A program made the position numbers and the translations under genes. From Dugong dugon (taxonomy: Eukaryota; Chordata; Mammalia; Sirenia; Dugongidae), in the NCBI GenBank assembly GCA_030035585.1, contig CM057463.1:138726736-138790735 (forward strand): a stretch of 64,000 bases of DNA. The letters are read 5' to 3'. Positions 48,705-60,315 of this stretch are shown piece by piece. How positions within the stretch are numbered: position 1 is the first letter of the stretch; every line of letters starts with the position of its first letter. A model generated the notes under the pieces. That model saw only the letters and a program-made list of their open reading frames with translations, was not told the origin of the DNA and made no database searches.

Positions 48705-48909
48705 GAGCCCTGGTGCACAGTGGTTAAGCACTCAACTGCCAACCAAAAGGTCAGCAGTTTGAACCCACCAGACGCTCTGAGGGAAAAAGATGTGACAGTC
48801 GGCTTCTGTAAACGTTACAGCCTTGAAAACCCTATGGGGCAGTTCTACTCTGTCCTGTAGGGTCATTATGAGTCAGAATCAACTTGACGGCAATGGGTTT
48901 GGGTTTTTT
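48705..48909 (+). repeat. AfroSINE with TSD
   Basis: GGAGCCCTGGTGCACAGTGG head to GACGGCAATGGGTTTGG tail. Perfect 9-bp duplication GGTCATTTC at 48695-48703 and 48910-48918. Confidence 0.93.
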
Positions 48910-49384
48910 GGTCATTTCCGGCTCAGGCTATGTCACATGGCTCCATTTAGCTAGCCAAACAGAGAACAGCATGAGCCTTGGGTCAGAGATTGACAGAAAG
49001 AAATAACACCAAAGAACAAGATGTGAAAATTGCTTTGGGGAACTATCTTAAAATTAGGGGTTTGGGTACAGACAGAAGCCAGAGGACTGCAATACTTTTG
49101 GCACAAATGGAAACAACAATGTGCCTAAAGAACTGCTTATTTATATCACAGTTGAATCTCTAACCTGAGTTAATTTATAATTTTATCCTCTTAGCACTTG
49201 AACAGACTTGAAGGCATGTTTGGCAGACTCCCGTGTATGTAGAAGAGCAACAGTCATTTTGTTTGTTGAGATAATTGCTCTTCTTTCCTCACAACCAGTA
49301 TTACTGCTATATTTGGAATATGTTTATTCTACATGAGAGTTGTTTTTTTAACTTCAACGCTATTTATTTATTTTTATATTTTTT

Positions 49385-49930
49385 ATTTCATAATTTTTTA
49401 ATTTTGGTGAAAGTATACACAGCCAAAGATACACCATTTTAACAATTCCTACGAGTACAACTCAGTGACATTGGTTACATTCTTCAAGTTGTACCACCAT
49501 TCTCACTATCCTTTTCCACATTATTCTACCACCATTATTTTAAACTCACTGTCCCCGAAGCTTCCCATCCGACCTTTTGTGTTGCTGTTGTCAATTTGAT
49601 CTCAGATAGATAATTCTCTAAAAAAGTACAATGCTCGAGGCACACATACAGTATTCACTAAAGTAAGCTATTTTGAGATTTCAAAGAAGACTTTGGGGGA
49701 TAGTTTTGGTTTAAGGTTTAAAGTTTAAAGATTATCTCAGGGCAATACTTTCAGAGTCTCATCCAGCCTCAATAGATTCAGAAAGTCTGGATTCCATTGA
49801 GAATTTTAAAATCTGTTCTGTATCCTCCCCTTTTGATCATTCGACAATGTTTTGAACTTTCTAGTTTCCATTAAGTTTCGATTCTTCTGAAGATTTTCAA
49901 ATTAACTCGGTGGGAGGGACACCAGAAAAT
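49385..49930 (-). repeat. Probable L1 3' end, antisense
   Basis: AT-rich start, then GGTGAAAGTATACACAGCCA, CAGTGACATTGGTTACATTC and TGTTGCTGTTGTCAATTTGA, which I recall as a recurrent L1 3'UTR sequence in eutherian genomes, antisense here. Boundaries and family are uncertain. Confidence 0.45.
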
Positions 49931-50257
49931 AAATTTCTATCTTTTGTCCAATGAGTTGGATATCCTCACACTGAAGTGCATACATTCACATAGTCTTTAA
50001 TACTTCCAAATGTACTATTATTTGTTTTCCAGTTACTAGCCAGTGACATTAGTCACCTGTTTATATATTCCTATATTTCTGTAGAGTCTTGGATCCCTTT
50101 ATCTCTCACTATCCCTTCAACTCTCTGTTGTTTAAAGACCTGACAAAAGCAGGCCCTTGAGGAGCTACATCTGATCAAAGACCACATAAGGTAGATATCA
50201 CTGATATTTGAAAGCTGTCATGCTGACTCTATGAACCAATGTTTTTCTCTCTTCCAT

Positions 50258-50463
50258 GTTGTTGTTGTTGTGTGCCATTGAGTCAATTCCAGCTCATAGC
50301 AATCCTATAGGACAGAGTAGAACTGTCCTGTAGGGTTTCTTAGGCTGTAATCTTTATGGAGCAGATTACCAGGTCTTTCTTCCCATGGAGCTGCTGGTGC
50401 ATTCAAACCACAGAACTTTCGGTTAGCAGCCTAGCATTTAACTGTTTGTTTTACCAGGGCTCC
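50258..50463 (-). repeat. AfroSINE, antisense
   Basis: GTTGTTGTTGTTGTGTGCCA start, GGCTGTAATCTTTATGGAGC centre and TTTTACCAGGGCTCC end. Confidence 0.9.
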
Positions 50464-51043
50464 TTCCTTCTTCTGTAGATGAGGACAAAAGGAAAACATA
50501 AACATATACCACAGGAGACAAGAGCTAAATTTCTCTTTACCATGCTGAAACTTAACACTTCTTATAGTTTAGAAATTTTCCTATTTTTCCTGTCAAGATG
50601 GGTAAATAGTCTTTTCTCTAACCTGGCCCTTGAAGTATAACTAACTTGTCACTGCAAAGCTAAAGACACGACTGGATTGTAACATTCTTGAGGCGTCGCT
50701 TTATCTGAATCATCTTTCTGCCTTTAGCACAGGGTGCCTGGAAACACTATATGCCGAATAAAATTTTTGTTAAATGAATCAATGAAACCAACATATAGAT
50801 AATGTGGAATACAAACCGAGTCCTTAAATGCTGGCTATAAGTGAGGCCTTTTTTTTTTTTTTTTCCATGACTATATAATGACACGGTTTATTACCATTCT
50901 GGGGTAAAGATAAGGAGATTAATGAAAAGTTTTTGTTGAGATTCAATCATTATCACTAAAATTTTAATGATTTAAAAAGAGAGAAGCAAGATCCATTTTA
51001 CCTACCCCCTTCTATTATATTGATCCCCCTTATTCTTCATATG

Positions 51044-51255
51044 GAGTCTCTGGGTGGGGCAAAAGGTTAACATGCTAGGCTGCTAACAAAAAGTTTGGAT
51101 GGAGGTTTGAGTCCACCCAGAGGCACCTCGGAAGAAAAGCTTGGTGATCTACTTCTGAAAAATAAGCCATGAAAGCCCTATGGAGCTTAGTTCTACTCTG
51201 ACACACATGGGGCTACCACTGGTCAGAATTGGCTTGACAGCCACTGGCTTTGATT
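51044..51255 (+). repeat. AfroSINE, GGAGTCC subtype, with TSD
   Basis: GAGTCTCTGGGTGGGGCAAA head, GCTTGGTGATCTACTTCTGA centre and TTGGCTTGACAGCCACTGGC tail. Perfect 11-bp duplication TTCTTCATATG at 51033-51043 and 51256-51266. Confidence 0.92.
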
Positions 51256-52289
51256 TTCTTCATATGCAAGCCAAGAACCATCCACCCTCTCTGTGTGCCT
51301 AACAGGAAACAAAGCAAAACATTGAATCAGAGATATTTTTCTCAAATCCAGGTGCTGCTATTCACTTTAAAGTTAAGAGCTTAAGAAACTCAAGCTGTTG
51401 AAACAATTTATAAAATTTGAACACATTATTAAGCATGGCAGTGCCTTTTGTTCAAGAAACACAATGGATGCTCCTTTCAAAGTTGATTCGTTTCCTCTTG
51501 GTGTACCTTTGCTACTTTTTGCTTTGTTCTAAGAGAGCGTGGTACAAATGAGAATTTGTGAGAAAATAATATAACCAGTCATCAAGGTCCCTGGAAATGC
51601 TGAAGAGGTGTAAGGAGAGAATGTGTGGAGCTTCAGTAAATGATGTTCCTGCATATTAGACAAGTGGAACTTTCAGCATACACAAGAGATTGCAGCAGGC
51701 ACACAAACTCTCAAAGAAATAAGGAATGCATGCAAGGAAAAAGAAATGAAATGCAAACAAAACAATTGGCAGGAGTGTTTCCCTCAGAGACATGGGCAAT
51801 ACACCACACTAAAAAAATAAAGATTCACGTGATTGTCACCAACATAAATAGATTTTGAGAGCAAAAAGGGCCTAAATGCCATTCACTCTTTAACATAAGT
51901 AATGCTAGTTACACCTAAGTAGCTCTTATTAGTTTTTGCTATACTCAGTAGACCAAAATGAGAGGGTCAATTAAAAATGACTTGAGAAAAGTAAAAAAGC
52001 CAGTAGCTAGTGGTCTGTTTCTAGGGTTATCAATATGTTTCATTTATTTTGTAGGTTGAGCTTTATATGTAGATGTGAATGTGTGGAGGGCTGACAGAAG
52101 TAAGAGTGGTTCCCAATGATGACAGGGCCCCTGACATGGTGATTATGCATAAGACAGATGATAGTAATTAGAACTATGGGCTGAGAGAGGGGCAGCAGCA
52201 AGGAAGGCCTAAGTGAGGGCCAAGTGGCAGCCCAGAGCTAATAATGCAACAGGTCAACTGTCCGGGCTCTACGACTAAGCATTGTGGGG

Positions 52290-52502
52290 GTTTTTTGTTT
52301 TTGTTTTTGCTGTCAAGTCAACTCCAACTCATGGCAACCCCATGTGTGTCAGAGTAGAACTGTGCTCCATAGGTTTTTACAATGGCTGATTTTTTGGAAG
52401 TAGATTGCCAGGCTTTCCTTCTGAGGCATCTGGGTGGCCTTGAACCTCCAAACTTTAGGTGAGCAGCCGAGCATGTTAATTATTTGTACCACCCAAGATG
52501 CC
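52290..52502 (-). repeat. AfroSINE, antisense, next to the SYNPO2 exon 5 acceptor
   Basis: T-rich start (TTTTTTGTTTTTGTTTTTGC), then GTCAAGTCAACTCCAACTCA, GGCTGATTTTTTGGAAGTAG and a GTACCACCCAAGATGCC end. It is the GGAGTCC subtype in reverse. Its 3' boundary is 75 bp from the exon start at 52578. Confidence 0.88.
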
Positions 52503-52577
52503 GTGAAAATTTTAGAATGGCAGTAATAGACACAAACTAAGATGAATGAGTTATATTAACATTTTCTTTGTTTCCAG

Positions 52578-53123
52578 GAGAGTGGACGCTCCCTTTCTCT
52601 TCCTGGAAGATCAATCCCCCCCACCATCTCCACAATATCTCCTTGGGTGTACCAGCCTGCTTATAGCTACTCTAGCAAATCAACTGATGGGCTAAAGGAA
52701 GCAAACAAGAGACTAACTCCTTGGGAAGCAGCAGCAAAGTCTCCTCTTGGCCTAGTGGATGAGGCTTTCAGACCGAAAAACATCCAAGAATCCATCATGG
52801 CAAACGTGGTCTCAGCAGCTCGGAGGAAGGCGCTCTCAGGGCCCTCAGAGAGTTGGAAAGAGAGAGTGTCTTATGTCCCTCAAACCCAGAAGGCCAACAT
52901 GAGCTCCTCTGGAAGGCAAGAGTATGGTGTCGCATCCCTACCCAATAATAGTATGTCTACCAACTCCCAGTATGATTCTTTAGAGTTACCATATGCATAT
53001 TATAGGCAACCTTCCAGAAATGATTCTGAGATAATGTCCATGGAAACAAGGTCTGATTACTGTCTGTCAGTAAGCAATTGCAACTATAACCCATACCCAA
53101 GGGGATGGAGGCGCCAAACATGA
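52578..53123 (+). CDS. SYNPO2: SYNPO2 exon 5 (alternative long C-terminus)
   Basis: This terminal coding exon has 181 codons plus a TGA stop at 53121-53123. The acceptor CTTTGTTTCCAG ends at 52577. The phase-0 start fits the donor at 17117, giving VTVQ-ESGRSLSLPGRS. Translation from 52578 is open throughout. It contains SPWVYQPAYSYSSK, then TPWEAAAKSPLGLVDEAF, a module I recognise near the C-termini of the synaptopodin family (SYNPO, SYNPO2L). It then has a basic helix-like ESIMANVVSAARRK, a tyrosine-rich PYAYYRQPSR, and ends PYPRGWRRQT. The predicted long protein is about 1265 residues, against 1261 in human. The first ATG-independent codons are certain only because they splice in; no start codon is expected here. 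An AfroSINE ends 75 bp upstream of the acceptor. Confidence 0.95.
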   Translation, partial: ESGRSLSLPGRSIPPTISTISPWVYQPAYSYSSKSTDGLKEANKRLTPWEAAAKSPLGLVDEAFRPKNIQESIMANVVSAARRKALSGPSESWKERVSYVPQTQKANMSSSGRQEYGVASLPNNSMSTNSQYDSLELPYAYYRQPSRNDSEIMSMETRSDYCLSVSNCNYNPYPRGWRRQT

Positions 53124-53622
53124 AAGTTAAAAGAATCTAATTGTGTACTACCTATAATAGCAACAACAAAAAAGGCTCCTTTGTAGGGTTTTTCATTTTT
53201 CTAATAGATTCACTTTTTGTCTTGGCCTGTTCTCAAAGGTCATTTTCTGAGTGTGTGTGTATGTGCACACATGAGTGTGAATCACTGCCTTGTCTGCTGA
53301 TACATAGAGAATTTATTTGAAGAATGTTTTCATTTTCTGCATTGGTGTGCTGATGAATATGTAGTTCATACTCTTAATGTTCTTTATATGGGGTGGTCTA
53401 GACAACTAAACTCTGCTCAATTAAAATGAAACTAAGTATTTTTTTTGCATGTGCCTTAGTCCAGGAAGGAAGTAATGAAATACGGTGTGCTAATTGTCGG
53501 TAGCGGTAATAGGAAGGAATATAACACTGGAGAAGTTTTCAATAGGAGCAAGCCAGTGAATAATGAATATCTAGAAAGGAATTTCCTTGGTGTTATTTTA
53601 AGTATTTCTCTGAAACACTAAA

Positions 53623-53637
53623 AATAAACCTAATAAA
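53623..53637 (+). terminator. Paired AATAAA polyadenylation signals after exon 5
   Basis: Two overlapping-distance AATAAA hexamers (53623-53628 and 53632-53637) lie about 500 bp past the exon-5 stop, followed by T-rich then GT-containing sequence (GGTGTTCTC). This would give a 3'UTR of about 0.5 kb (53124 to about 53660) for the long isoform. It is inferred from the motif only, and longer 3'UTRs are possible. Confidence 0.4.
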
Positions 53638-55805
53638 GTTCAATTTTTTTAAGACATTAAAATATAGGTGTTCTCAGAAAGAAACAATATGTGAATAAGA
53701 TTATACATTTTAGAAGGACTTTTAAGGTAAATGGCATGATGTGTAGTGTGTAGAAAGATTTCAGTACAGGATTTATTTCTCATCTATTTAAAGCCAGTAG
53801 CCTAAGACAGAAATAGAGTCTGGGTTCAGGTGTCCTCATTTGTCAAATGAGAAGATTGGATTATCTAATCTCTTAGATCCTTAATAGCTCTGATAGTCTA
53901 AGGTTCTCTCAGCAGTAGAATGACATCTAATGCGTTATTAATTTTTGTTCCTCATCATGTAAATATCAGATTAAGTTTAGGAGTGGATTAAGTCATTGAT
54001 GTCACTGCAAGTATCATTAAAGTTCTCAAACGGAATTGTTGGGCAGCAGGTTTTGCGTTAAGTGTAACACAGAGTGAGGGTTGAGGGAGTGGTAGATGGA
54101 TGAGTCTTTGTTATGCAACTGTTGGCCATGACCATTTGTGTAGCTATGGAAAACATGCCACAGGAGCTTACACAACAGGTGGTGCTTCTTTAGAAAGCCT
54201 TCATTAGGATGTTCAAAGAAAGTGAAATAGCTGCTTCATCAATCCCATGACCCAGTCCTTGTTAATATGACTAGGAAACGGGCCAAACACAATTATATGC
54301 CCACGAAGTGTTAAATAAAGGGGAATTCGAAGTATTTTACATCATAAGCAAGTAGTGAGAATATTGTAAAATAAAATTTAAAAAATCTTGAGTATTCAAA
54401 ACAGCTAGTTTTAAAAATGTGCCTTTGTTTTATTTTACTTTTTAACCCTCGAACTTATTATTATGATGGTATCTTTCCAAGAATAAAACTTTAAAGAAAA
54501 AAATACCAGGATATAAGGATCTCTCATCTTGGAAATAAATAAAAAATTTGAGATATTAAAGTAAGTTCTATTACTGATGAAACCACCCAGATAATTTGTT
54601 CAGTTATGGAGAAAATAATAGATGAACATATTCCAAAGTGATAAATTTAAATTATTTTTAAATTCATATAATGTTAATTCTCTCGGATCATAAGATATAA
54701 TCATTGACTCCTAAGAGTTCCTATGGAATGTTAAAAAGTAATGTCTGGCACATTGATTATTCTGTCAACAAATTCTCAGGAATCCCCCACGTAACATATT
54801 TGTGTGATTCAAAATTTATTATAGTGGTTGTATCATCCTAGATTTGAATGTTTTAAGATACGGGGGATTTAGTAGAAAAGTCTATACCTGTTGAGATCAT
54901 ATCCTATTTTGTTGCTTTCTTTTATAAGTTCTAGGAGTTATTTTCACCACATGGTAACATTATATTATTCACTGAAATTTTCACTAGACTCAAAATAGAG
55001 AAAAGCAGACATTTTAAACTTAAATACTATCATTATAAAACAGACTTCATCATCTTTGCATGTACTAGATCAAATTTATTATTTGAAGCATGCTATCTGG
55101 ATTTATTCTAGACATCAAGAAAAAGACAATGTAGGAACGTTGTACATTTTTTTACTCACAAGAAAATGAAAGCCTCTTATACTTCTAATGGAAATGCATG
55201 TTTCAGGAAGTCATACTTTGCAGATATGGTTCTGAAAGCAAAAGTGCCATTGTCAAATCTTCACAAAGTGTATTATGAGTGTTTAACTTCATCTACTTGG
55301 AAATGAAAAAAGTTAGATTGCTTACATTCAAATAATGATTGAGACAGGACACCTGCCCCCTGAGATGTGATTCCTATGGGTGAGAAAATCTAGAAACTAT
55401 TGTTCTCACAAAAATAAAATGAGATGGACTCATATTCCAAATAATAGTCTGTTTAGGAAAAAGCTGTTGCTTTATAAATACATACCACATTTGTTGTAAG
55501 AAATTTTTGTACTAGTAGGAATCGCATGGCTAGAAAGAGTTTCTGTTTTACTCTAGATTAATAAGCATTCTCTAAAAGTGTAGTATGCCAGTTGTAGGGA
55601 CGCTAATTTGTCACCTTTCTTCCATCTTGAGTTTAAAAATCAAAATCATTTGCATGTGTGTGAAGCATCCATTATTAAGATACTTTTAATTCTGTCTTGT
55701 ATTTTAAGTTTTATTAATGCACAGATTCTATTCTATTTATCTCTCTCTGAATGGGTCTCTTATATTTTGGCACCATGACTTATATTGGAAAGGGCTACCC
55801 TATTA

Positions 55806-56000
55806 GTCTCTGGGTGGCACAAACAGTTATGTGCTTGACTAGCCTAAAGTTTGGTGGTTCGAACCCACCCAGAGGCGCCTTGTAAGACAGCCTTGACGAT
55901 CTGCTTTTGAAAGGTCACTACCTTGAAAACCCTATGGAGCAGTTGTATTCTGCACGCATGGGGTCTCCATGAGTCAAAATCAACTCACTAGCAACTAACA
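55806..56000 (+). repeat. AfroSINE, diverged, 5'-shortened
   Basis: TCTCTGGGTGGCACAAACAG head, box B GGTTCGAACCC, GCCTTGACGATCTGCTTTTG centre and AATCAACTCACTAGCAACTA tail. Confidence 0.87.
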
Positions 56001-56796
56001 AGATATATATATTCATGTATATGTATTTATGAACTGAAACTTTGAATAAATAGGCTTAGTTATTATAATTAGAGAGGAATTGCAGAAATGTTTGTTTTTA
56101 AAGAGAAAGTAGATTTTCACATTTAGTTTTATTCAAAGTAGAAGTATCTCCACTTGCCACACCTTTCTATTAAAAATAAGGGGAAAAAAGGCTATGTTCT
56201 CTTGACAATCAGATTGACATTTCCACCTCTGTTCATCCCAACAGACTATATTTGAAAGATGCATACTGAAAATCAAAATTGTATTAGTAATAACTTGAAA
56301 ATCAAGTTAAAGAGCCTTTTGATTTTTCCTTACAAAAATTGTCTTGAGTTACTCTTCGCTCCAAAGAAGATTTAATCTTATCTACTACATATTTTTAAAT
56401 TTTACTTTCCATAATATCAGCTTTCAGATACATCGAAAGAATTTCATGCTGAATGGCAACATTTTAACTATAACATTTAAAACATTTTTATTTACTTACC
56501 TAAAAATGTGATCATGTCACATGTAAGTTAAGAAGTTTGGGATGCACTTATATTTTAATATTATTCTTTTTTAATTCTTTCCATTATGGTATATTGAAAA
56601 TTATCCCTAAACACAAGTTCAGCCAATGGTAATATGACTTGACAATATGTTGGTTGAATTTCTAAAACCACTCTGGACTCTCACTCGAATCCGCTATGGT
56701 TGTTATTCTAGTACTTCCAATTACTTGTCTTTTTTTAGGCTGGCCCAAGGCTGACCTCTGTTAAAGAAGCCTTCATTATAATAAGGTATACTTAAA

Positions 56797-56832
56797 CACA
56801 TGGGGTCGCCGTGAGTCAGAATCTTTGACTCT
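56797..56832 (+). repeat. AfroSINE tail remnant
   Basis: ACACATGGGGTCGCCGTGAG followed by TCAGAATC is the tail of the GGAGTCC subtype. Nothing else of the element remains. Confidence 0.55.
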
Positions 56833-57823
56833 GTCTACACAATATTAAAACTATCAATTGGAATGTGAGCTCCCCAATCAATTGATAGGTTGTTTCCTCT
56901 GTAACATGCAACACAGCTATTTGAAAAGAAATCTGTGTTTAAATGACTGTTTTTGGCGTTCTGATGAAAAAGATTTTTTTAATGGTCAATGCTTAAAAGC
57001 ATACTTCAAAGATGAAAGACTGTCTCAAAGATTAAAATAAATTAAGAAATAATAGCACTATACTGTCTTAAGATGTTAATGTTATATAAAGAGCACCTTT
57101 CCTCTGAGGAATTCCTAGTACTTAGTAAACAGTAAATGTCTAAACACACTGAGAGGTAAGTCGTGTTATCTCTGCATGTAGCTAATAGGCAGCCTGAGGC
57201 AAGAAGAGTTCAATTCCCTGGCTAATCACCCAGGAAGACAGCAACAGAAATGCTAGAAGACCAGCCAGTGTTTCCCTAGTTCACATAATAAAAGAAGTAT
57301 TTAGTACAAAGTGCTCCTGTTTTCCTCAGCAGCTTTGGAAAATCACAAGATCTGGGACTTCTCAAACTTAATAGAGGAGTATTTTTCATGAAGGGGCATT
57401 TCATTATTTACACCTTTTTAAAATGTGACAGTTTATATTCCCAGAAAGGATTTGGCAATCCCCCCTACAAAAACAAAGTAATATTATGAATCATATTTGA
57501 AGAGGAAATGTCTCCAATGTATCTTTCTCTGATGTGTGTCCCTCTCTAAAGTTGTAGCAAAGGTTTGCTATATTGTACTTTTCCTTCTCCTGGACTTTTC
57601 TGTCGCCCTTCTTCATAAACTTTCCCTCACGCGTGCCTCTCCCCACCCCCATCAAGAGGAAAAAGTTCCACTCATCTCTTCAGCATTTTTAGATTTATAT
57701 TTCTTAGTTGAGGGTCTGAAAAGATATCATAAAGCAAGACTGCCTAACCATGATGGTTTCAATGAGTGTGATGTTTACCCTAAATTACCAAGTAAATTAT
57801 AACAAGGTATATGTAGGCAAAAA

Positions 57824-58026
57824 GAGCCCTGGTAGGGCAATGGTTAAGCACTCGGCTGCTAACCAAAAGGTTGGTGGTTCAAACCCACCCAGCGGCTCTG
57901 CAGGAGAAAGACCTAGTGATCTACTCCTGTAAAGATTACACCCTAGAAAATCCTGTGGGGCAGTTCTACTGTCACATGGGGTCACAATGAGTCGAAATCA
58001 ACTTGATAGCGCCTAACAACAATAAC
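57824..58026 (+). repeat. AfroSINE with RTE-like CCTAACAACAA tail
   Basis: GAGCCCTGGTAGGGCAATGG head. The tail GTCGAAATCAACTTGATAGC is followed by GCCTAACAACAATAAC, as at RTE 3' ends. Flanked by ATATGTAGGCAAA and ATATGTAGACAAA (one mismatch). Confidence 0.9.
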
Positions 58027-59142
58027 ATATGTAGACAAAGGCACAATCTTATTCAAGTCCAAATTCCCCCTGAAGATTCTGGTCTACATTACTATGAACA
58101 TACAGAGGTAGAGACAGGATCTCCTGCTTAGCGTTTCTTTAGCATTACCTTGTCTAGAAAAAAGTATTCACTGAGACAATTAAGCTCTAGGTGTATTCTT
58201 AAGAGAGATTTCTTCAACCCAGGAATAGTACAAGTGTTAGAAAGTAAAGTGCCACCCTTAAACTAGGGAAGCTACACTGTTTTACCCTACCTCTACTCCT
58301 ACCCCATTCACTTGGATGGAGCAACCATTTTTCAGCAGCATAGGGAGTTATGATATAGGAGTCTGCTGAAGCTTTGCAGCAGCCAAGGCTAATCTCTGAC
58401 CCATCGGGACTAGCCTCATTTAAAGAGATTGGTTTGGTAGTTTTTCCTGTTGATCCACATGTCACTCATACCAGTTTTCTGCCAGACCAGTACATAAGAC
58501 AGAGAGAAAAAAGAAGAAGAAGAAAGGCGGAAGTATGTATTTACCCATAAAATGGTATTATTTGGAACTTTATGACAGCTAAATGCATCCTTATCCTTAA
58601 ATTCAGATGCTTGTGCTCTGGTTTCTATCTACAGCACTTATGGCAATGATTATTAGCAGTACAAAATGACTATAATTTATTAAAGTTGATATTTACTAGA
58701 GGGCTGAGAAGAGGAAAAGGAACACTGATCTTATCATAAAACAGCCAAAGTTCATTGCACAGCTAAGTCAAACCCATGTCCAGCACTAACTCAATAAGAA
58801 AATAACAAAAAAGTGGACAGAGGGCTCATGTCCCATGGCATTCCCAGGTTGCAGTGTTTGAAAATCTTGTATTTATAATACTCAGCTGGTTCTTCCACAA
58901 TATGTTTGAATAAACAACGTATCTGGATTTCTCGTTTTACATAAAAAGGAAGACATGAAAAAAATTACATGAAGATTAACAGTTCAAGATCTGAAATGCT
59001 ATCATGTAAGGAAAAAAAAAAACCAAATGTGTAAAGAAATTCTACAAATATTTTGCTTGAGGAAGCCACAAAAGATGAATGAATTTAGCTTTCACATTTT
59101 ATAGCATGTGTAAATATTTTTCTCAAAAATAAGTCTGACGAG

Positions 59143-59850
59143 GCGGGGCCAAGATGGCGGAGTAGTCAGACGCTTCTGGTAGTCCCTCTTACAACAAAAC
59201 TCCCAAAACACAAGTAAATTGATTACATACGACAATCAAGGAGCCCTGAACATCAAAGGCAAAGTTGAGGAATCAGACTGAGTGGCAGGGGGAGGGAGAA
59301 ACAGTTTAGAAGCAGTGAGGAATTGCCAGACCTGACCCAGCGTGAGGCAGGCAGTGGAATTTGGGACATGTTTTCCCCATCAGGAAAGACCGAGCAGTGG
59401 AGAGTCTGCTCAGGCCTCCAGAGCCACTGAAAAGAGGCACTCAATCAGCAGAAGATAAGTACATGCGTTTAACCTACTGTGCTGATCAAAAAACACCCTG
59501 TTTGGCCCCCAGAGTCTCTATTAGCCCAGAACTGAAACCATTCCTGAAACTAACTCTTCAGACAAAGATTAGACTGGACTATGGGACATAAAATGATACT
59601 CGTGAAGAGAGTACTTCTTAGCTCAAGTAGATACATGAGACTAAATGGGCAGCTCCTGTCCGGAGGTGAGATAAGAAGGCGAAAAGGGACAGGAGCTGGT
59701 TGAATGGACACAGGAAATCTGGGGTGGAAAGGAGGAGTGTGCTGTCACAGTATAGGGAGAGCAATTAGGGTCACATAGCAATGTGTGTATAAATGTATGA
59801 GAAACTGACTTGAACTGTAAACTTTCACTTAAAGCACAATAAAAAAGAAG
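59143..59850 (+). mobile_element. Short L1 composite: 5'UTR joined to 3'UTR
   Basis: The 5' part GAGGCGGGGCCAAGATGGCG, GACGCTTCTGGTAGTCCCTC and AGCCCTGAACATCAAAGGCA matches the antisense L1 5'UTR at 27034 downward. From about 59510 the sequence is L1 3'UTR (TATTAGCCCAGAACTGAAAC, GGACATAAAATGATACTCGT, GCTGTCACAGTATAGGGAGA), ending AGCACAATAAAAAAG. No ORF1 or ORF2 lies between them. Target duplication AAGTCTGAC: one copy ends at 59142, the other follows the A-rich tail at about 59849. Confidence 0.8.
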
Positions 59851-60315
59851 TCTGACATAAATTTATAAATAAAGTGTTTTTATTTCATCATTAAACTGCT
59901 ATGAAATGGGTTGCTAAAACAAAGCATATTAAAAGAGGGTCATTTGAAGATCAATAAAAAGAGGGGGAAGGGCTGGAAAGAGTGAATTTTAGCCAGAAGT
60001 ATAAAACAAATGTTTTTACTATCATGAAGACATTGATATCTGTAGCACAAATATTTTCATAAAACCTATGTATTGCATTCACTTTAAGAAATCTTCTTTC
60101 AGGCAAAAATGACCTGAACTTAGCATTTTTCCCAAATTTTTATAATTTGAAGTTATCTACAGCAAGATTTGATTTTAATCTAAGAAAACTAGGGCTTTTG
60201 TGAAGACATCAGAATGAAAGTTCAGCAGGCAATGCTCATCCTGATTTTTAATTTCTCTGTCAAAAGGAGACATGAAATGTTATCAGCATGAATGATTGGT
60301 AGGTTTAACAACATA

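Larger units (their letters stand above)
17118..52577 (+). other. SYNPO2 long-isoform intron 4 (35.5 kb)
   Basis: Phase-0 intron of the long isoform. It carries most of the repeats listed below. Stretches where I recognise nothing: 18061-20120, 20340-22167, 22959-23470, 23891-24776, 28110-29562, 32086-32560, 37189-38980, 38981-40715 (poly-T runs near 39079 and 39369), 41660-42715, 45000-45842, 46294-47330, 47375-48236, 49930-50257, 50464-51032 and 51267-52289. An additional alternative exon cannot be excluded by eye. Confidence 0.75.

Noticed and set aside
17148..52577. An additional alternative SYNPO2 C-terminal exon
   Set aside because: A third human isoform of intermediate length exists in my memory, but I could not identify a matching acceptor and short ORF here with confidence.
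57536..57802. ORF of 88 codons with a hydrophobic start (VCYIVLFLLLDFSVALL)
   Set aside because: No recognisable family, splice context or neighbouring coding signal. Length is within chance expectation for 64 kb of AT-rich DNA.
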